Assembly (NCBI GenBank): GCA_013043295.1
Contig: JABDOO010000034.1
Coordinates: forward strand, 1 to 11,087
Direction of reading: 5' to 3'
DNA: 11,087 nt
Origin: Candidatus Nitrosopumilus sp.
GTDB taxonomy: Archaea > Thermoproteota > Nitrososphaeria > Nitrososphaerales > Nitrosopumilaceae
In this document: piece by piece, positions 1 to 5,363 of the stretch
How the letters are laid out: each line of letters starts with the position of its first letter
How positions within the stretch are numbered: position 1 is the stretch's first letter
Notes under the pieces: generated by a model
Told to the model about the DNA's origin: nothing
The model's database searches: none
What the model saw: only the letters and a program-made list of their open reading frames with translations
Position numbers and translations under genes: made by a program

Positions 1-6
1 AAATTA

Positions 7-342
7 ATGAAGGTATTTCACAAATCATCCTGTATTACTTGTAAAAAGTCCATTTCCCAAGTTGAGAGAATGAATGCAGACATTGAGAAACGAGACTTTT
101 TCAAGGACCCGTTTTCAGAGTCTGAACTGAAAAAAATCATAAAAATGACAGGCAAAAAGCCTTCAGAACTATTACGAAAAAGGGACAAGATGTTCAAAGA
201 ACTTGATTTGGAGAGCAAGAAAAAGACAGATGCTCAGATTATCAAATTAATGGTAAAATATCCTGGATTGATTTTACGTCCAATTATTATCACTAAAAAC
301 AAGGCATTTGTAGGAAAGATAGACCCAAAAAATCTAAAATAA
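7..342 (+). CDS. ArsC/Spx-family thioredoxin-fold protein (arsenate reductase-like)
   Basis: A 111-residue protein of the size usual for the ArsC/Spx/YffB family, which has a thioredoxin fold and either reduces arsenate with a catalytic cysteine or acts as a redox-sensitive regulator or reductase. The N-terminus has a beta strand followed by a CxxC pair (Cys9 and Cys12) at the start of the first helix, where the family's catalytic cysteine lies. Arg57/Arg59 follow a Leu-Leu pair as in the family's middle arginine segment, and Arg91-Pro92 in a hydrophobic strand matches the conserved Arg-Pro near the C-terminus. The protein is probably cytosolic. The start is the ATG at base 7; too little upstream sequence is present to see a promoter. 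It is convergent with the SWIM protein, with one base between the two stop codons. The family is well supported; arsenate as the substrate is not, because Spx-like redox proteins share these features and no ars genes lie nearby. Confidence 0.85.
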   Translation: MKVFHKSSCITCKKSISQVERMNADIEKRDFFKDPFSESELKKIIKMTGKKPSELLRKRDKMFKELDLESKKKTDAQIIKLMVKYPGLILRPIIITKNKAFVGKIDPKNLK

Positions 343-343
343 A

Positions 344-586
344 TTATTCAGATGATTCTTTGAAAATCCTGATTGCCTCTAAATGAGAACAGTTGGCCTT
401 TAGTCCTTTTCCATGATGGAATTTGTAGAAATTTTTGAACCCAGGGCATTCACAAGTATCAGAAGTCACAAAATATGATTTTTCAGGATCTGATGAGGAT
501 TTTATCTGAAACAAGTCATCCTCAATCTTTACCACTCCTCCGCTTTCAACTAGCTTCTTTGCTTTCCGAATGGTATTGGCACTCAT
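344..586 (-). CDS. Small SWIM-type zinc-finger protein
   Basis: An 80-residue protein with the CxC...CxH signature of a SWIM zinc finger: Cys45, Cys47, Cys66 and His68. SWIM domains bind zinc and usually mediate DNA or protein contacts, in proteins such as Swi2/Snf2 ATPases, MuDR transposases and archaeal Rad51-paralogue partners. Before the finger there is a basic helix (residues 5-13) and a beta-rich segment, the usual layout of the domain, so this is essentially a stand-alone finger. The start is an ATG at 586 with no Shine-Dalgarno site. It lies 18 bases downstream of the 605-898 gene on the same strand and is probably cotranscribed with it. Its stop is one base from that of the ArsC-like gene on the other strand. 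A nucleic-acid or partner-protein binding role is inference from the finger alone. Confidence 0.75.
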   Translation of the reverse strand: MSANTIRKAKKLVESGGVVKIEDDLFQIKSSSDPEKSYFVTSDTCECPGFKNFYKFHHGKGLKANCSHLEAIRIFKESSE

Positions 587-604
587 ATTTTTCTAAAGGC
601 AGGG

Positions 605-898
605 TTATTTTTTATTCTTTAATTTTTTTCTTATATTTCCCCATTCTTCTCCATCCTGGGCCATAGCATTTTCATAGAGAAGTTCAAAAGTCCATGCTAG
701 TATCTCGCTCCAGATGGCTTTGAGAGATTCATCATCAGTCCACAAAACACTAGTCTTCACAGCAGTCATTGCAAGTATGTTTTGAGAGTTTTTTTCGGGG
801 TGTTTATTCCATTTTTTTAATACTCGATCACAGAATTCTAAAATCTCGGGTTTTGATAAAACTAGTTCATCAGGATTGAAAGTTGGTTTTTTAGACAT
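605..898 (-). CDS. Conserved-looking hypothetical protein, 97 aa
   Basis: I do not recognise this protein. It is 97 residues, soluble, probably mostly helical, with a Trp-rich central and C-terminal part (Trp30, Trp53, Trp63, Trp69, Trp86) and a very basic tail ending in several lysines. No cysteine cluster, signal peptide or membrane segment is present. The start is an ATG at 898; a TATA-like AT tract at 921-930 lies about 28 bases upstream, which fits a leaderless archaeal transcript. The SWIM-finger gene begins 18 bases after its stop, so the two are probably one transcription unit, and a shared function with the finger protein is possible but unproven. Confidence 0.6.
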   Translation of the reverse strand: MSKKPTFNPDELVLSKPEILEFCDRVLKKWNKHPEKNSQNILAMTAVKTSVLWTDDESLKAIWSEILAWTFELLYENAMAQDGEEWGNIRKKLKNKK

Positions 899-920
899 GA
901 GAGTTTTTGGTCATACCTTG

Positions 921-930
921 TAAAATATTT
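921..930 (-). promoter_or_regulatory. Probable TATA box for the 605-898 gene
   Basis: An A/T-only decamer (AAATATTTTA on the minus strand) centred about 28 bases before the ATG at 898. This is the spacing expected for TBP binding with transcription starting at or just before the start codon. Confidence 0.45.
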
Positions 931-994
931 TTGAATATGACAAAATTATTCATATGTTCATACAATGTTTTAATATTATGATCGCGTATATTAT

Positions 995-1055
995 ACGGAC
1001 GAGAGACTTGCTTTTCTGCCTCGAAGAGCCTAGAATTCGTTTCACTCTCGTCTGT
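995..1055. repeat. Inverted repeat, 11-bp stem with 39-base loop; possible structured RNA
   Basis: Bases 995-1005 pair with 1045-1055 over 11 positions, ten Watson-Crick and one G-T, with a perfect 8-bp core (GACGAGAG/CTCTCGTC). The 61-base element is roughly half G+C, richer than the flanks. It lies in the 164-base spacer between the YwbE-like gene and the 605-898 gene. Both flanks are AT-rich: bases about 967-978 could be a + strand TATA box placed for a start near the stem, and bases about 1056-1072 are an AT tract on the other side. It could be a small RNA, a transcript-end or leader structure, or chance. The rest of the 899-1062 spacer shows nothing I can assign. Confidence 0.35.
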
Positions 1056-1062
1056 TGTTAAA

Positions 1063-1260
1063 TTAAATAATTTTTTGAACTCTTCCAATTTCACCAGAAT
1101 CAAGTTCCACTTTGATTCCATGAGGATGTGAAGAACTGGATGTCAAAATTCGTTTTACTTTACCATCTGTAAGATGCCCTGACCTCTGATGGTGCTTTTG
1201 AACTATTGAGACCATCATCCCAATAGGAATTTCTTTTCTTAGAGGAATACCCAATGTCAA
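1063..1260 (-). CDS. ywbE: YwbE family protein (DUF2196)
   Basis: A 65-residue protein that I recognise as the YwbE/DUF2196 family, found in bacteria and archaea at 60-70 residues. The diagnostic segments are an Ile-Pro-Ile-Gly turn followed by a hydrophobic strand (residues 11-20), a basic Gln-Arg-Ser-Gly region (25-28), the HPHGIKV motif (45-51) and a final Gly-x-x-Gly-Arg-Val-Gln strand. It looks like a small all-beta domain. The biochemical role of the family is not established as far as I know. There is no ATG before the conserved region. An upstream in-frame stop lies at 1264-1266, so the start must be TTG at 1260 or TTG at 1254. An AT-rich box at 1291-1306 is suitably placed for transcription beginning about ten bases before the TTG. 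Confidence 0.82.
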   Translation of the reverse strand: MTLGIPLRKEIPIGMMVSIVQKHHQRSGHLTDGKVKRILTSSSSHPHGIKVELDSGEIGRVQKII

Positions 1261-1290
1261 ATATCAAATGCAGGGGATTCTAAATCTTTA

Positions 1291-1306
1291 GATTATAAAA
1301 TAAAAG
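1291..1306 (-). promoter_or_regulatory. Probable TATA box for the ywbE-like gene
   Basis: On the minus strand this tract reads CTTTTATTTTATAATC, with TTTTATAAT centred about 36 bases before the TTG start at 1260. That predicts a leader of about ten bases. It sits in the 74-base gap after the zinc-ribbon gene, so the ywbE-like gene probably has its own promoter. Confidence 0.5.
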
Positions 1307-1334
1307 AGTTTTGAAAATTACTCAAAACGGTTTT

Positions 1335-1676
1335 CTAATTTTGTTTGTGGTTTTGGAAGCACTCTCTGCAATAAACAGGTCTGTCTTCTTTTGGTTTGAA
1401 TGGCACTTGGGTATCAGTTCCACAGTCACCACATTTTGCATCATGCATTTCCCGTGGTCTGTCATCTCTTCTACCAAATCTAGAGCCTCTGTCGCCACCA
1501 AATCCGCCAGATCTTCCAAATCTACCGCCACCTTGTCTTGGGGCTGGTTTGTGATTTTGGAAGCATTCTCTGCAATAAACAGGTCTGTCTTCTTTTGGTT
1601 TGAATGGTACTTGACATTCATTTCCACAGTCACCGCATGTTGCGGTGTGCATTTCTCTTTCTCTATCAAAGGACAT
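1335..1676 (-). CDS. Tandem CxxC-x17-CxxC zinc-ribbon protein with RG/G-rich linker
   Basis: A 113-residue protein built from two near-identical zinc ribbons. The first uses Cys14, Cys17, Cys35 and Cys38; the second uses Cys82, Cys85, Cys103 and Cys106. Both are CxxC-x17-CxxC with the same CGDCG opening and a PFKPKEDRPVYCRECF closing half, matching a known short zinc-binding domain (CxxC-x17-CxxC family) that occurs alone and in helicase-like proteins. The linker (about residues 45-75) is rich in Arg, Gly and Phe, resembling RGG-type RNA-binding tails, so RNA or DNA binding is a reasonable inference. There is no membrane segment. The start is ATG at 1676. It is divergent from the permease pair, whose promoter shares the 94-base spacer. 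The two halves share a 41-base block of identical DNA. Confidence 0.8.
   Translation of the reverse strand: MSFDREREMHTATCGDCGNECQVPFKPKEDRPVYCRECFQNHKPAPRQGGGRFGRSGGFGGDRGSRFGRRDDRPREMHDAKCGDCGTDTQVPFKPKEDRPVYCRECFQNHKQN
1363..1403. repeat. Direct repeat copy A inside the zinc-ribbon gene
   Basis: These 41 bases are identical to 1567-1607, 204 bases (68 codons) away in the same frame. They encode the conserved second half of each zinc ribbon. Identity at every synonymous position indicates recent duplication or gene conversion between the two halves. Confidence 0.9.
1567..1607. repeat. Direct repeat copy B inside the zinc-ribbon gene
   Basis: Second copy of the 41-base identical block, belonging to the N-terminal zinc ribbon of the minus-strand gene. 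Similarity continues with scattered differences on both sides, covering most of the domain. Confidence 0.9.
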
Positions 1677-1734
1677 GTCTTTCTAAATCTAGATATTTTT
1701 CTATAGTAATAAACTGTGGGAAAAAACATCTATT

Positions 1735-1743
1735 GTTATAAAC
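1735..1743 (+). promoter_or_regulatory. Probable TATA box for the permease operon
   Basis: GTTATAAAC is centred about 32 bases before the ATG at 1771. This is consistent with a transcript carrying only a few leader bases, and it supports the ATG at 1771 over the TTG at 1756 as the permease start. Confidence 0.5.
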
Positions 1744-1770
1744 TAATTCTCTTCCTTGAGATTATTGAGC

Positions 1771-2820
1771 ATGAAAAAATACGTGGCCACAAGATTGGCC
1801 ACAATGTTTGTAGTTTTGATGGTCACCCTCCTAATCACTATAGCCCTTGTGGGTTCTAACATGGACACAATTCTAAAACAAGGAATAGTATTTCAGGTAA
1901 GATCAGAGATTACAGAAAATCCAGCAATTGCTGAGAGTTTCTCATCGGTTAATGAATTTGAAGCATTTGTTCAGTCTCAGATTGATCAGCGAATTGAAAT
2001 TTTAGGACTAGATGAGCCCTGGTATTCTCCTCAAAGGATTGGAGTCACCATGTACAAGATAATGCTACTAGATTTTGGACATGCAACATTTCTGACCAGT
2101 GATGAAGGATCATCAGATGTCAAAGATATTCTGTTTGAAAAACTTCCAAGGACAGTACTATTATTCACAACTGCAACAATAATCATCTCAATTATTGGAA
2201 TTTTTCTAGGAGCATTTTCCAGCAGTAAGGTAGGTTCTGTAATTGACAGAATAACTTCAAGTTTTGCAATAATTAGTTCTAGTTTTCCTGTATGGTGGAT
2301 TGGAATGTTGATGATCTTTTTGTTTGCATTTACATGGCAGATATTTCCAGCAAGGGCAACTCCAGACATTCCAATTTCAGACCCAGGATACATTGGCTCT
2401 TTACTATACCACATGGCACTACCGCTAATTACAATTGTAATGATTGGATTTGGGTCCTGGGCGTATTTAGTTAGAAATTTCATGGTCGGAATAATGCAAG
2501 AGGACTTTATCATTGCAAAGAAAACAATAGGAATTAAACAAAAAAAGATAATCTATTCTCATGCACTAAAAAATGCAGCCCCACCTATTGTTACAATTTT
2601 GGCATTGAGTTTGTCAGGATCACTTGGAGGTGCAATAATTACTGAAGCTGTCTTTGATTGGCCTGGAATGGGCAGGCTTTACTTTGAGGCAATCACTGTA
2701 ATGGATCTTCCAGTAATAATTGGAGCAACATATCTGCTGACAGTGTTTTTCTTGATCAGCATATTCATTGCAGATTTACTTTATGGCTATTTTGACCCAA
2801 GGGTGAGGACAGGACAATGA
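1771..2820 (+). CDS. Dpp/Opp-type ABC transporter permease, subunit 1 (DppB-like)
   Basis: A 349-residue membrane protein of the DppB/OppB/NikB class, one of two channel subunits of importers for peptides, nickel or related solutes. It has the family layout: one N-terminal membrane helix (about residues 11-28), a long outside loop (29-125), then a cluster of helices from about 128 to the end. The cytoplasmic EAA loop that docks on the ATPase is at about 246-268 (AKKTIGIKQKKI...HALKNAAPP), followed by the typical AVFDWPGMGRL segment and a C-terminal Tyr-x-x-x-Asp-Pro-Arg. I place the start at ATG 1771, not the in-frame TTG at 1756, because homologues begin just before the first helix and the TATA box fits. 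The gene overlaps the next by four bases (ATGA), indicating coupled translation. The substrate cannot be told from the permease; no ATPase or binding-protein gene is in view. Confidence 0.9.
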   Translation: MKKYVATRLATMFVVLMVTLLITIALVGSNMDTILKQGIVFQVRSEITENPAIAESFSSVNEFEAFVQSQIDQRIEILGLDEPWYSPQRIGVTMYKIMLLDFGHATFLTSDEGSSDVKDILFEKLPRTVLLFTTATIIISIIGIFLGAFSSSKVGSVIDRITSSFAIISSSFPVWWIGMLMIFLFAFTWQIFPARATPDIPISDPGYIGSLLYHMALPLITIVMIGFGSWAYLVRNFMVGIMQEDFIIAKKTIGIKQKKIIYSHALKNAAPPIVTILALSLSGSLGGAIITEAVFDWPGMGRLYFEAITVMDLPVIIGATYLLTVFFLISIFIADLLYGYFDPRVRTGQ

Positions 2821-4184
2821 GTGGTATTACACCTCAGGAGATCAAGCAAGAGTTTCTCAAAAGTAAGATGGGAATCGCAGGTATTGTAATTCTGGCAATT
2901 CTTGTTGCAACATCAATTATTGCAATTATTGCAATTCCTGTTGAAACGTTCCAAGAGTGGAATAATCCCAGCAGTTGGATATCAAATCCAAAAGTAGCCA
3001 TACCAATTTGGGTCAACATATTCATGGCAGATAAAATCCCCGAACACAAAATTCTGGATTCCCCTAACATAGAAAAGGCCTCAAGGGGAGAAGTGGAATT
3101 GATTTCTCACCAGTTTGGAATAAATTTTGATTATGATGATTTTCCAAATGACTTTATCTACGAATTTTCAGCAGAATACTCCGGAGCCCCACTCTTAGAA
3201 ATATCAGTGATAAGACCAGACGGAATTGCACTGGATTTGCTTGCAACGTCACTGCCATACTCTGATGGAAAAACAACTCATAGTGAAAGAATTTTTTCAA
3301 CAGATGATGCAATAAAGAAGAACCTGTCATTGCAATCAGAAATATTTGGATTTACTTTTGATAGATTGTCAGCTCAAGACATTGTCTTTTCAGAAACTCT
3401 AGAAAACAAGCCACTGAAAGGCGACTATATCTTTTTGATGGATTTGTATGGAGTAGATTCAGAAAACGACATACAGGATTCAAAACTAATCATCGGCGGC
3501 AAAGCCTTTGGGGTAATGGGTACTGACGAATTGCGAAGAGATTTAGCAATTGGCCTTCTATGGGGTACTCCGCTTGCATTGTTTATCGGACTAGTAGTAT
3601 CAATTGCATCAGTAATAGCAGGACTGCTTTATGGTGTGTATGCCGGATACAAAGGAAAGAAAACAGATGAAGTGATGATGAGATTCAACGATGTAATCTA
3701 TGCATTGCCTGCATTGCCATTTCTCATCATACTTTCAGTTACAATCAGCAACAGCATATTTTTGATGGTAGGTTTTTTGATGATTTTTGGATGGGTAGGC
3801 ATCGCAAAAGTTGCAAGAAGCATGTCGCTTCAAATCAAAACCCGAGGATATGTTGATGCTGCAAACATGATGGGACAGAAAGACTCTAAGATTATCCTAA
3901 AGCATATTGTTCCACAATTACTGCCATATGCATTTGCAAGCATAGCAATTTCCGTCCCAGCTGCAATTACAACAGAGGCAGGCCTTAGTTTTCTAGGATT
4001 GGGAGATCCTTCATTTCCAACATGGGGCCAGATTTTACATGACGCAAATATTTACGGGGCTGCAGCAAGAGGGATGTGGTGGTGGATTATGCCACCAGGA
4101 GTTATGATTGCAATAACTGGCTTGGCCTTTGTCTTTATTGGAAATGCACTAGATGCAATAGTTAATCCAAAGCTAAAACGATAA
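2817..4184 (+). CDS. Dpp/Opp-type ABC transporter permease, subunit 2 (DppC-like) with long extracellular insertion
   Basis: A 455-residue permease of the DppC/OppC/NikC class, the partner of the preceding gene. A short cytoplasmic tail leads to membrane helix 1 (about residues 19-41). The family's GTDELRRD-type motif is at 235-242, five further helices follow to about 445, and the EAA loop is at 345-367 (YVDAANMMGQKDSKIILKH). The segment EAGLSFLGLGDPSFPTWG (387-404) is the family's conserved loop. Family members are commonly near 300 residues; the excess is a stretch of about 185 residues (45-228) between helix 1 and the GTDE motif, which by topology faces outside the cell. It is acidic, has no cysteines and reads as a folded mainly beta domain. 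It starts within the end of the upstream gene (4-base overlap) and ends one base from the convergent hypothetical gene. Confidence 0.9.
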   Translation: MSGITPQEIKQEFLKSKMGIAGIVILAILVATSIIAIIAIPVETFQEWNNPSSWISNPKVAIPIWVNIFMADKIPEHKILDSPNIEKASRGEVELISHQFGINFDYDDFPNDFIYEFSAEYSGAPLLEISVIRPDGIALDLLATSLPYSDGKTTHSERIFSTDDAIKKNLSLQSEIFGFTFDRLSAQDIVFSETLENKPLKGDYIFLMDLYGVDSENDIQDSKLIIGGKAFGVMGTDELRRDLAIGLLWGTPLALFIGLVVSIASVIAGLLYGVYAGYKGKKTDEVMMRFNDVIYALPALPFLIILSVTISNSIFLMVGFLMIFGWVGIAKVARSMSLQIKTRGYVDAANMMGQKDSKIILKHIVPQLLPYAFASIAISVPAAITTEAGLSFLGLGDPSFPTWGQILHDANIYGAAARGMWWWIMPPGVMIAITGLAFVFIGNALDAIVNPKLKR

Positions 4185-4185
4185 C

Positions 4186-4503
4186 CTAGAGATCAAACTT
4201 TCGAATTAAATCAATGGCATTGTCGTTTAATTTTATTGAATAGCATGCAGAGTTTTCAGTGTTAATTGCAGCCAAATTGTTTGCAAAGACCTTTTTGCTG
4301 TGTCCCCCATCAGTTGCCTTGTCTGATTCATCAAAACAAATCGTCATTTGCTTCATGTTTAGATTATTTTTTAAAAGAAATTCAATAAACTTTTGATAGT
4401 TGTCAGTGTTAACCCAGTCTATGTTTTTTTCTTTGCTAACTCCAATCCATACTTCAATAGAGTTTTGATAAAGTACTTTTTTTCTTAATTCTTCTAATGC
4501 CAT
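4186..4503 (-). CDS. Hypothetical protein, 105 aa
   Basis: I do not recognise this protein. It is 105 residues, soluble, with a predicted alpha/beta pattern: an N-terminal helix, a hydrophobic strand (residues 16-22), a helix rich in Lys and Asn (about 35-47) and another strand (51-57). There is one cysteine in the middle (Cys56) and one near residue 87, with no CxxC motif or membrane segment. The start is ATG at 4503. It begins 10 bases after the stop of the upstream membrane zinc-ribbon gene on the same strand, so the two are probably cotranscribed. Its stop lies one base from the stop of the DppC-like gene on the opposite strand, so the transcripts probably overlap at their 3' ends. Confidence 0.6.
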   Translation of the reverse strand: MALEELRKKVLYQNSIEVWIGVSKEKNIDWVNTDNYQKFIEFLLKNNLNMKQMTICFDESDKATDGGHSKKVFANNLAAINTENSACYSIKLNDNAIDLIRKFDL

Positions 4504-4513
4504 GATTCATCAA

Positions 4514-4855
4514 CTAGAAATCTGCTCTTTGCATTTTTGAGCCGCAGCGAGGGCAAGAACCACCTTTGTGTTTGTTGTTACAAACAAGGCACACATACCT
4601 TACACCGCCAGAATTGCCTTGTGAACCCATTCCAAAGAATCCACCTCCACCGGTACCAGAGTCACCACGATAATTTCCCATGCTGCTCATTTGTCTTCTT
4701 CTCATATACATCGGAAGCAAGATGAAGATTGCCATTACTAATCCAATACTGATGTACCATGGAACCCCAAGATATCCTAGGCCAATTTGCAAACCGATAC
4801 TGAATATCAGAGATGCACCTAGAAAAATATAATATTTCTTCAACTGAGGATTCAA
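4514..4855 (-). CDS. Two-helix membrane protein with C-terminal zinc ribbon
   Basis: A 113-residue protein with two predicted membrane helices (about residues 9-29 and 33-50), a basic Met-Arg-Arg-Arg stop-transfer segment (51-54), a flexible Gly/Ser-rich linker (60-84) and a C-terminal zinc ribbon using Cys89, Cys92, Cys101 and Cys104. By the positive-inside rule both termini should be cytoplasmic, placing the ribbon on the inner face. No specific function is known to me. No in-frame ATG occurs before the first helix; the frame runs back to a TGA at 4901-4903. The start is TTG at 4855, and a good TATA-like box at 4879-4888 about 29 bases upstream supports it. It probably forms a two-gene unit with the following hypothetical gene (10-base gap). 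Confidence 0.72.
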   Translation of the reverse strand: MNPQLKKYYIFLGASLIFSIGLQIGLGYLGVPWYISIGLVMAIFILLPMYMRRRQMSSMGNYRGDSGTGGGGFFGMGSQGNSGGVRYVCLVCNNKHKGGSCPRCGSKMQRADF

Positions 4856-4878
4856 TTCAATAAAAGTATCTTTAAAAC

Positions 4879-4888
4879 CGATATAAAG
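4879..4888 (-). promoter_or_regulatory. Probable TATA box for the membrane zinc-ribbon gene
   Basis: On the minus strand the tract reads CTTTATATCG, centred about 29 bases before the TTG start at 4855. This spacing fits a leaderless transcript and helps fix the unusual start codon. Confidence 0.55.
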
Positions 4889-4931
4889 TTTCTTCAGTTT
4901 TCATCAGGCTGGTCAGCAGGAATTAGAAAAA

Positions 4932-5330
4932 CTACTCTATTACAAGTGGAATTGAATTACCATTACTATCCCATGCAAAAATAGATTCATCATCGTATGG
5001 AGATTTTACAATCATAGAAACTAGACCAAAAAAGTTATGCAGATCAGTAACAGAAGGCTCTGCAGATCCACTTGGATGAGAATGTACGATTCCAACATAG
5101 CTCATATCAAAGGGCAAAAAGGAGTGTGGAAAACCGGCAAATGTTGGTCCTGTTTCACTAAAGGGCGGAATTACAAGACCGTCTATTTTTATTTCGCCGT
5201 TTTTTGACTTTCCTTTAAGAATCAAAATTCCTTCGTTTGGGTGCTTCATCTGACAAAAAGACAAGATACTATCAAGCACATCTTTTTTCAGCAAAACTTT
5301 GCGTTCGTATTTTTTCTTTTTGAAAAGCAC
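4932..5330 (-). CDS. JAMM/MPN-domain metalloprotease-type protein
   Basis: A 132-residue single-domain protein with the complete JAMM motif: a glutamate in the first helix-strand segment (Glu33, in NEGILILKG) and His83-x-His85-x7-Ser93-x2-Asp96. In this family the two histidines and the aspartate bind zinc and the glutamate activates water for hydrolysis of isopeptide or peptide bonds. Eukaryotic relatives include Rpn11, AMSH and CSN5; archaeal relatives remove small ubiquitin-like modifiers from proteins or process sulfur carriers. All catalytic residues are present, so activity is likely; the substrate is unknown. There is no signal or membrane segment. The start is a GTG at 5330, the only start codon in frame after the neighbouring gene ends. 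It lies 31 bases downstream of the coiled-coil gene on the same strand, and an AT tract at 5350-5363 may give it a promoter of its own. Confidence 0.87.
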   Translation of the reverse strand: MLFKKKKYERKVLLKKDVLDSILSFCQMKHPNEGILILKGKSKNGEIKIDGLVIPPFSETGPTFAGFPHSFLPFDMSYVGIVHSHPSGSAEPSVTDLHNFFGLVSMIVKSPYDDESIFAWDSNGNSIPLVIE

Positions 5331-5349
5331 ACCAAATATCCAGTTTAGA

Positions 5350-5363
5350 ACTAATTTAATTTT
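5350..5363 (-). promoter_or_regulatory. Possible TATA box for the JAMM gene
   Basis: The minus strand reads AAAATTAAATTAGT here, centred about 27 bases before the GTG at 5330. It overlaps the stop codon of the coiled-coil gene. The spacing is right, but AT tracts are common in this DNA, so cotranscription remains equally possible. Confidence 0.35.

Noticed and set aside
978..1061. A 27-codon + frame through the inverted repeat.
   Set aside because: The composition is not protein-like, and the region is better described by its stem structure.
891..1121. A 76-codon minus-strand frame between the ywbE-like gene and the 605-898 gene.
   Set aside because: It overlaps the well-supported ywbE-like gene by 59 bases and the next gene by 8, has no suitable promoter and no recognisable product. 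The composition is not implausible, so a shorter internal product cannot be wholly excluded.
1311..1729. Two long frames, one on each strand, covering the zinc-ribbon gene.
   Set aside because: They are out-of-frame shadows of the repeat-containing gene; only the 1335-1676 frame gives regular CxxC zinc ribbons.
1756..1770. TTG at 1756 as the start of the first permease.
   Set aside because: It would add five residues not seen before the first helix in the family; the ATG at 1771 with the TATA box at 1735-1743 fits better.
2031..2513. A 160-codon antisense frame within the first permease gene.
   Set aside because: It lies wholly inside a strongly conserved gene, and its hydrophobic repeats mirror the permease's codon pattern.
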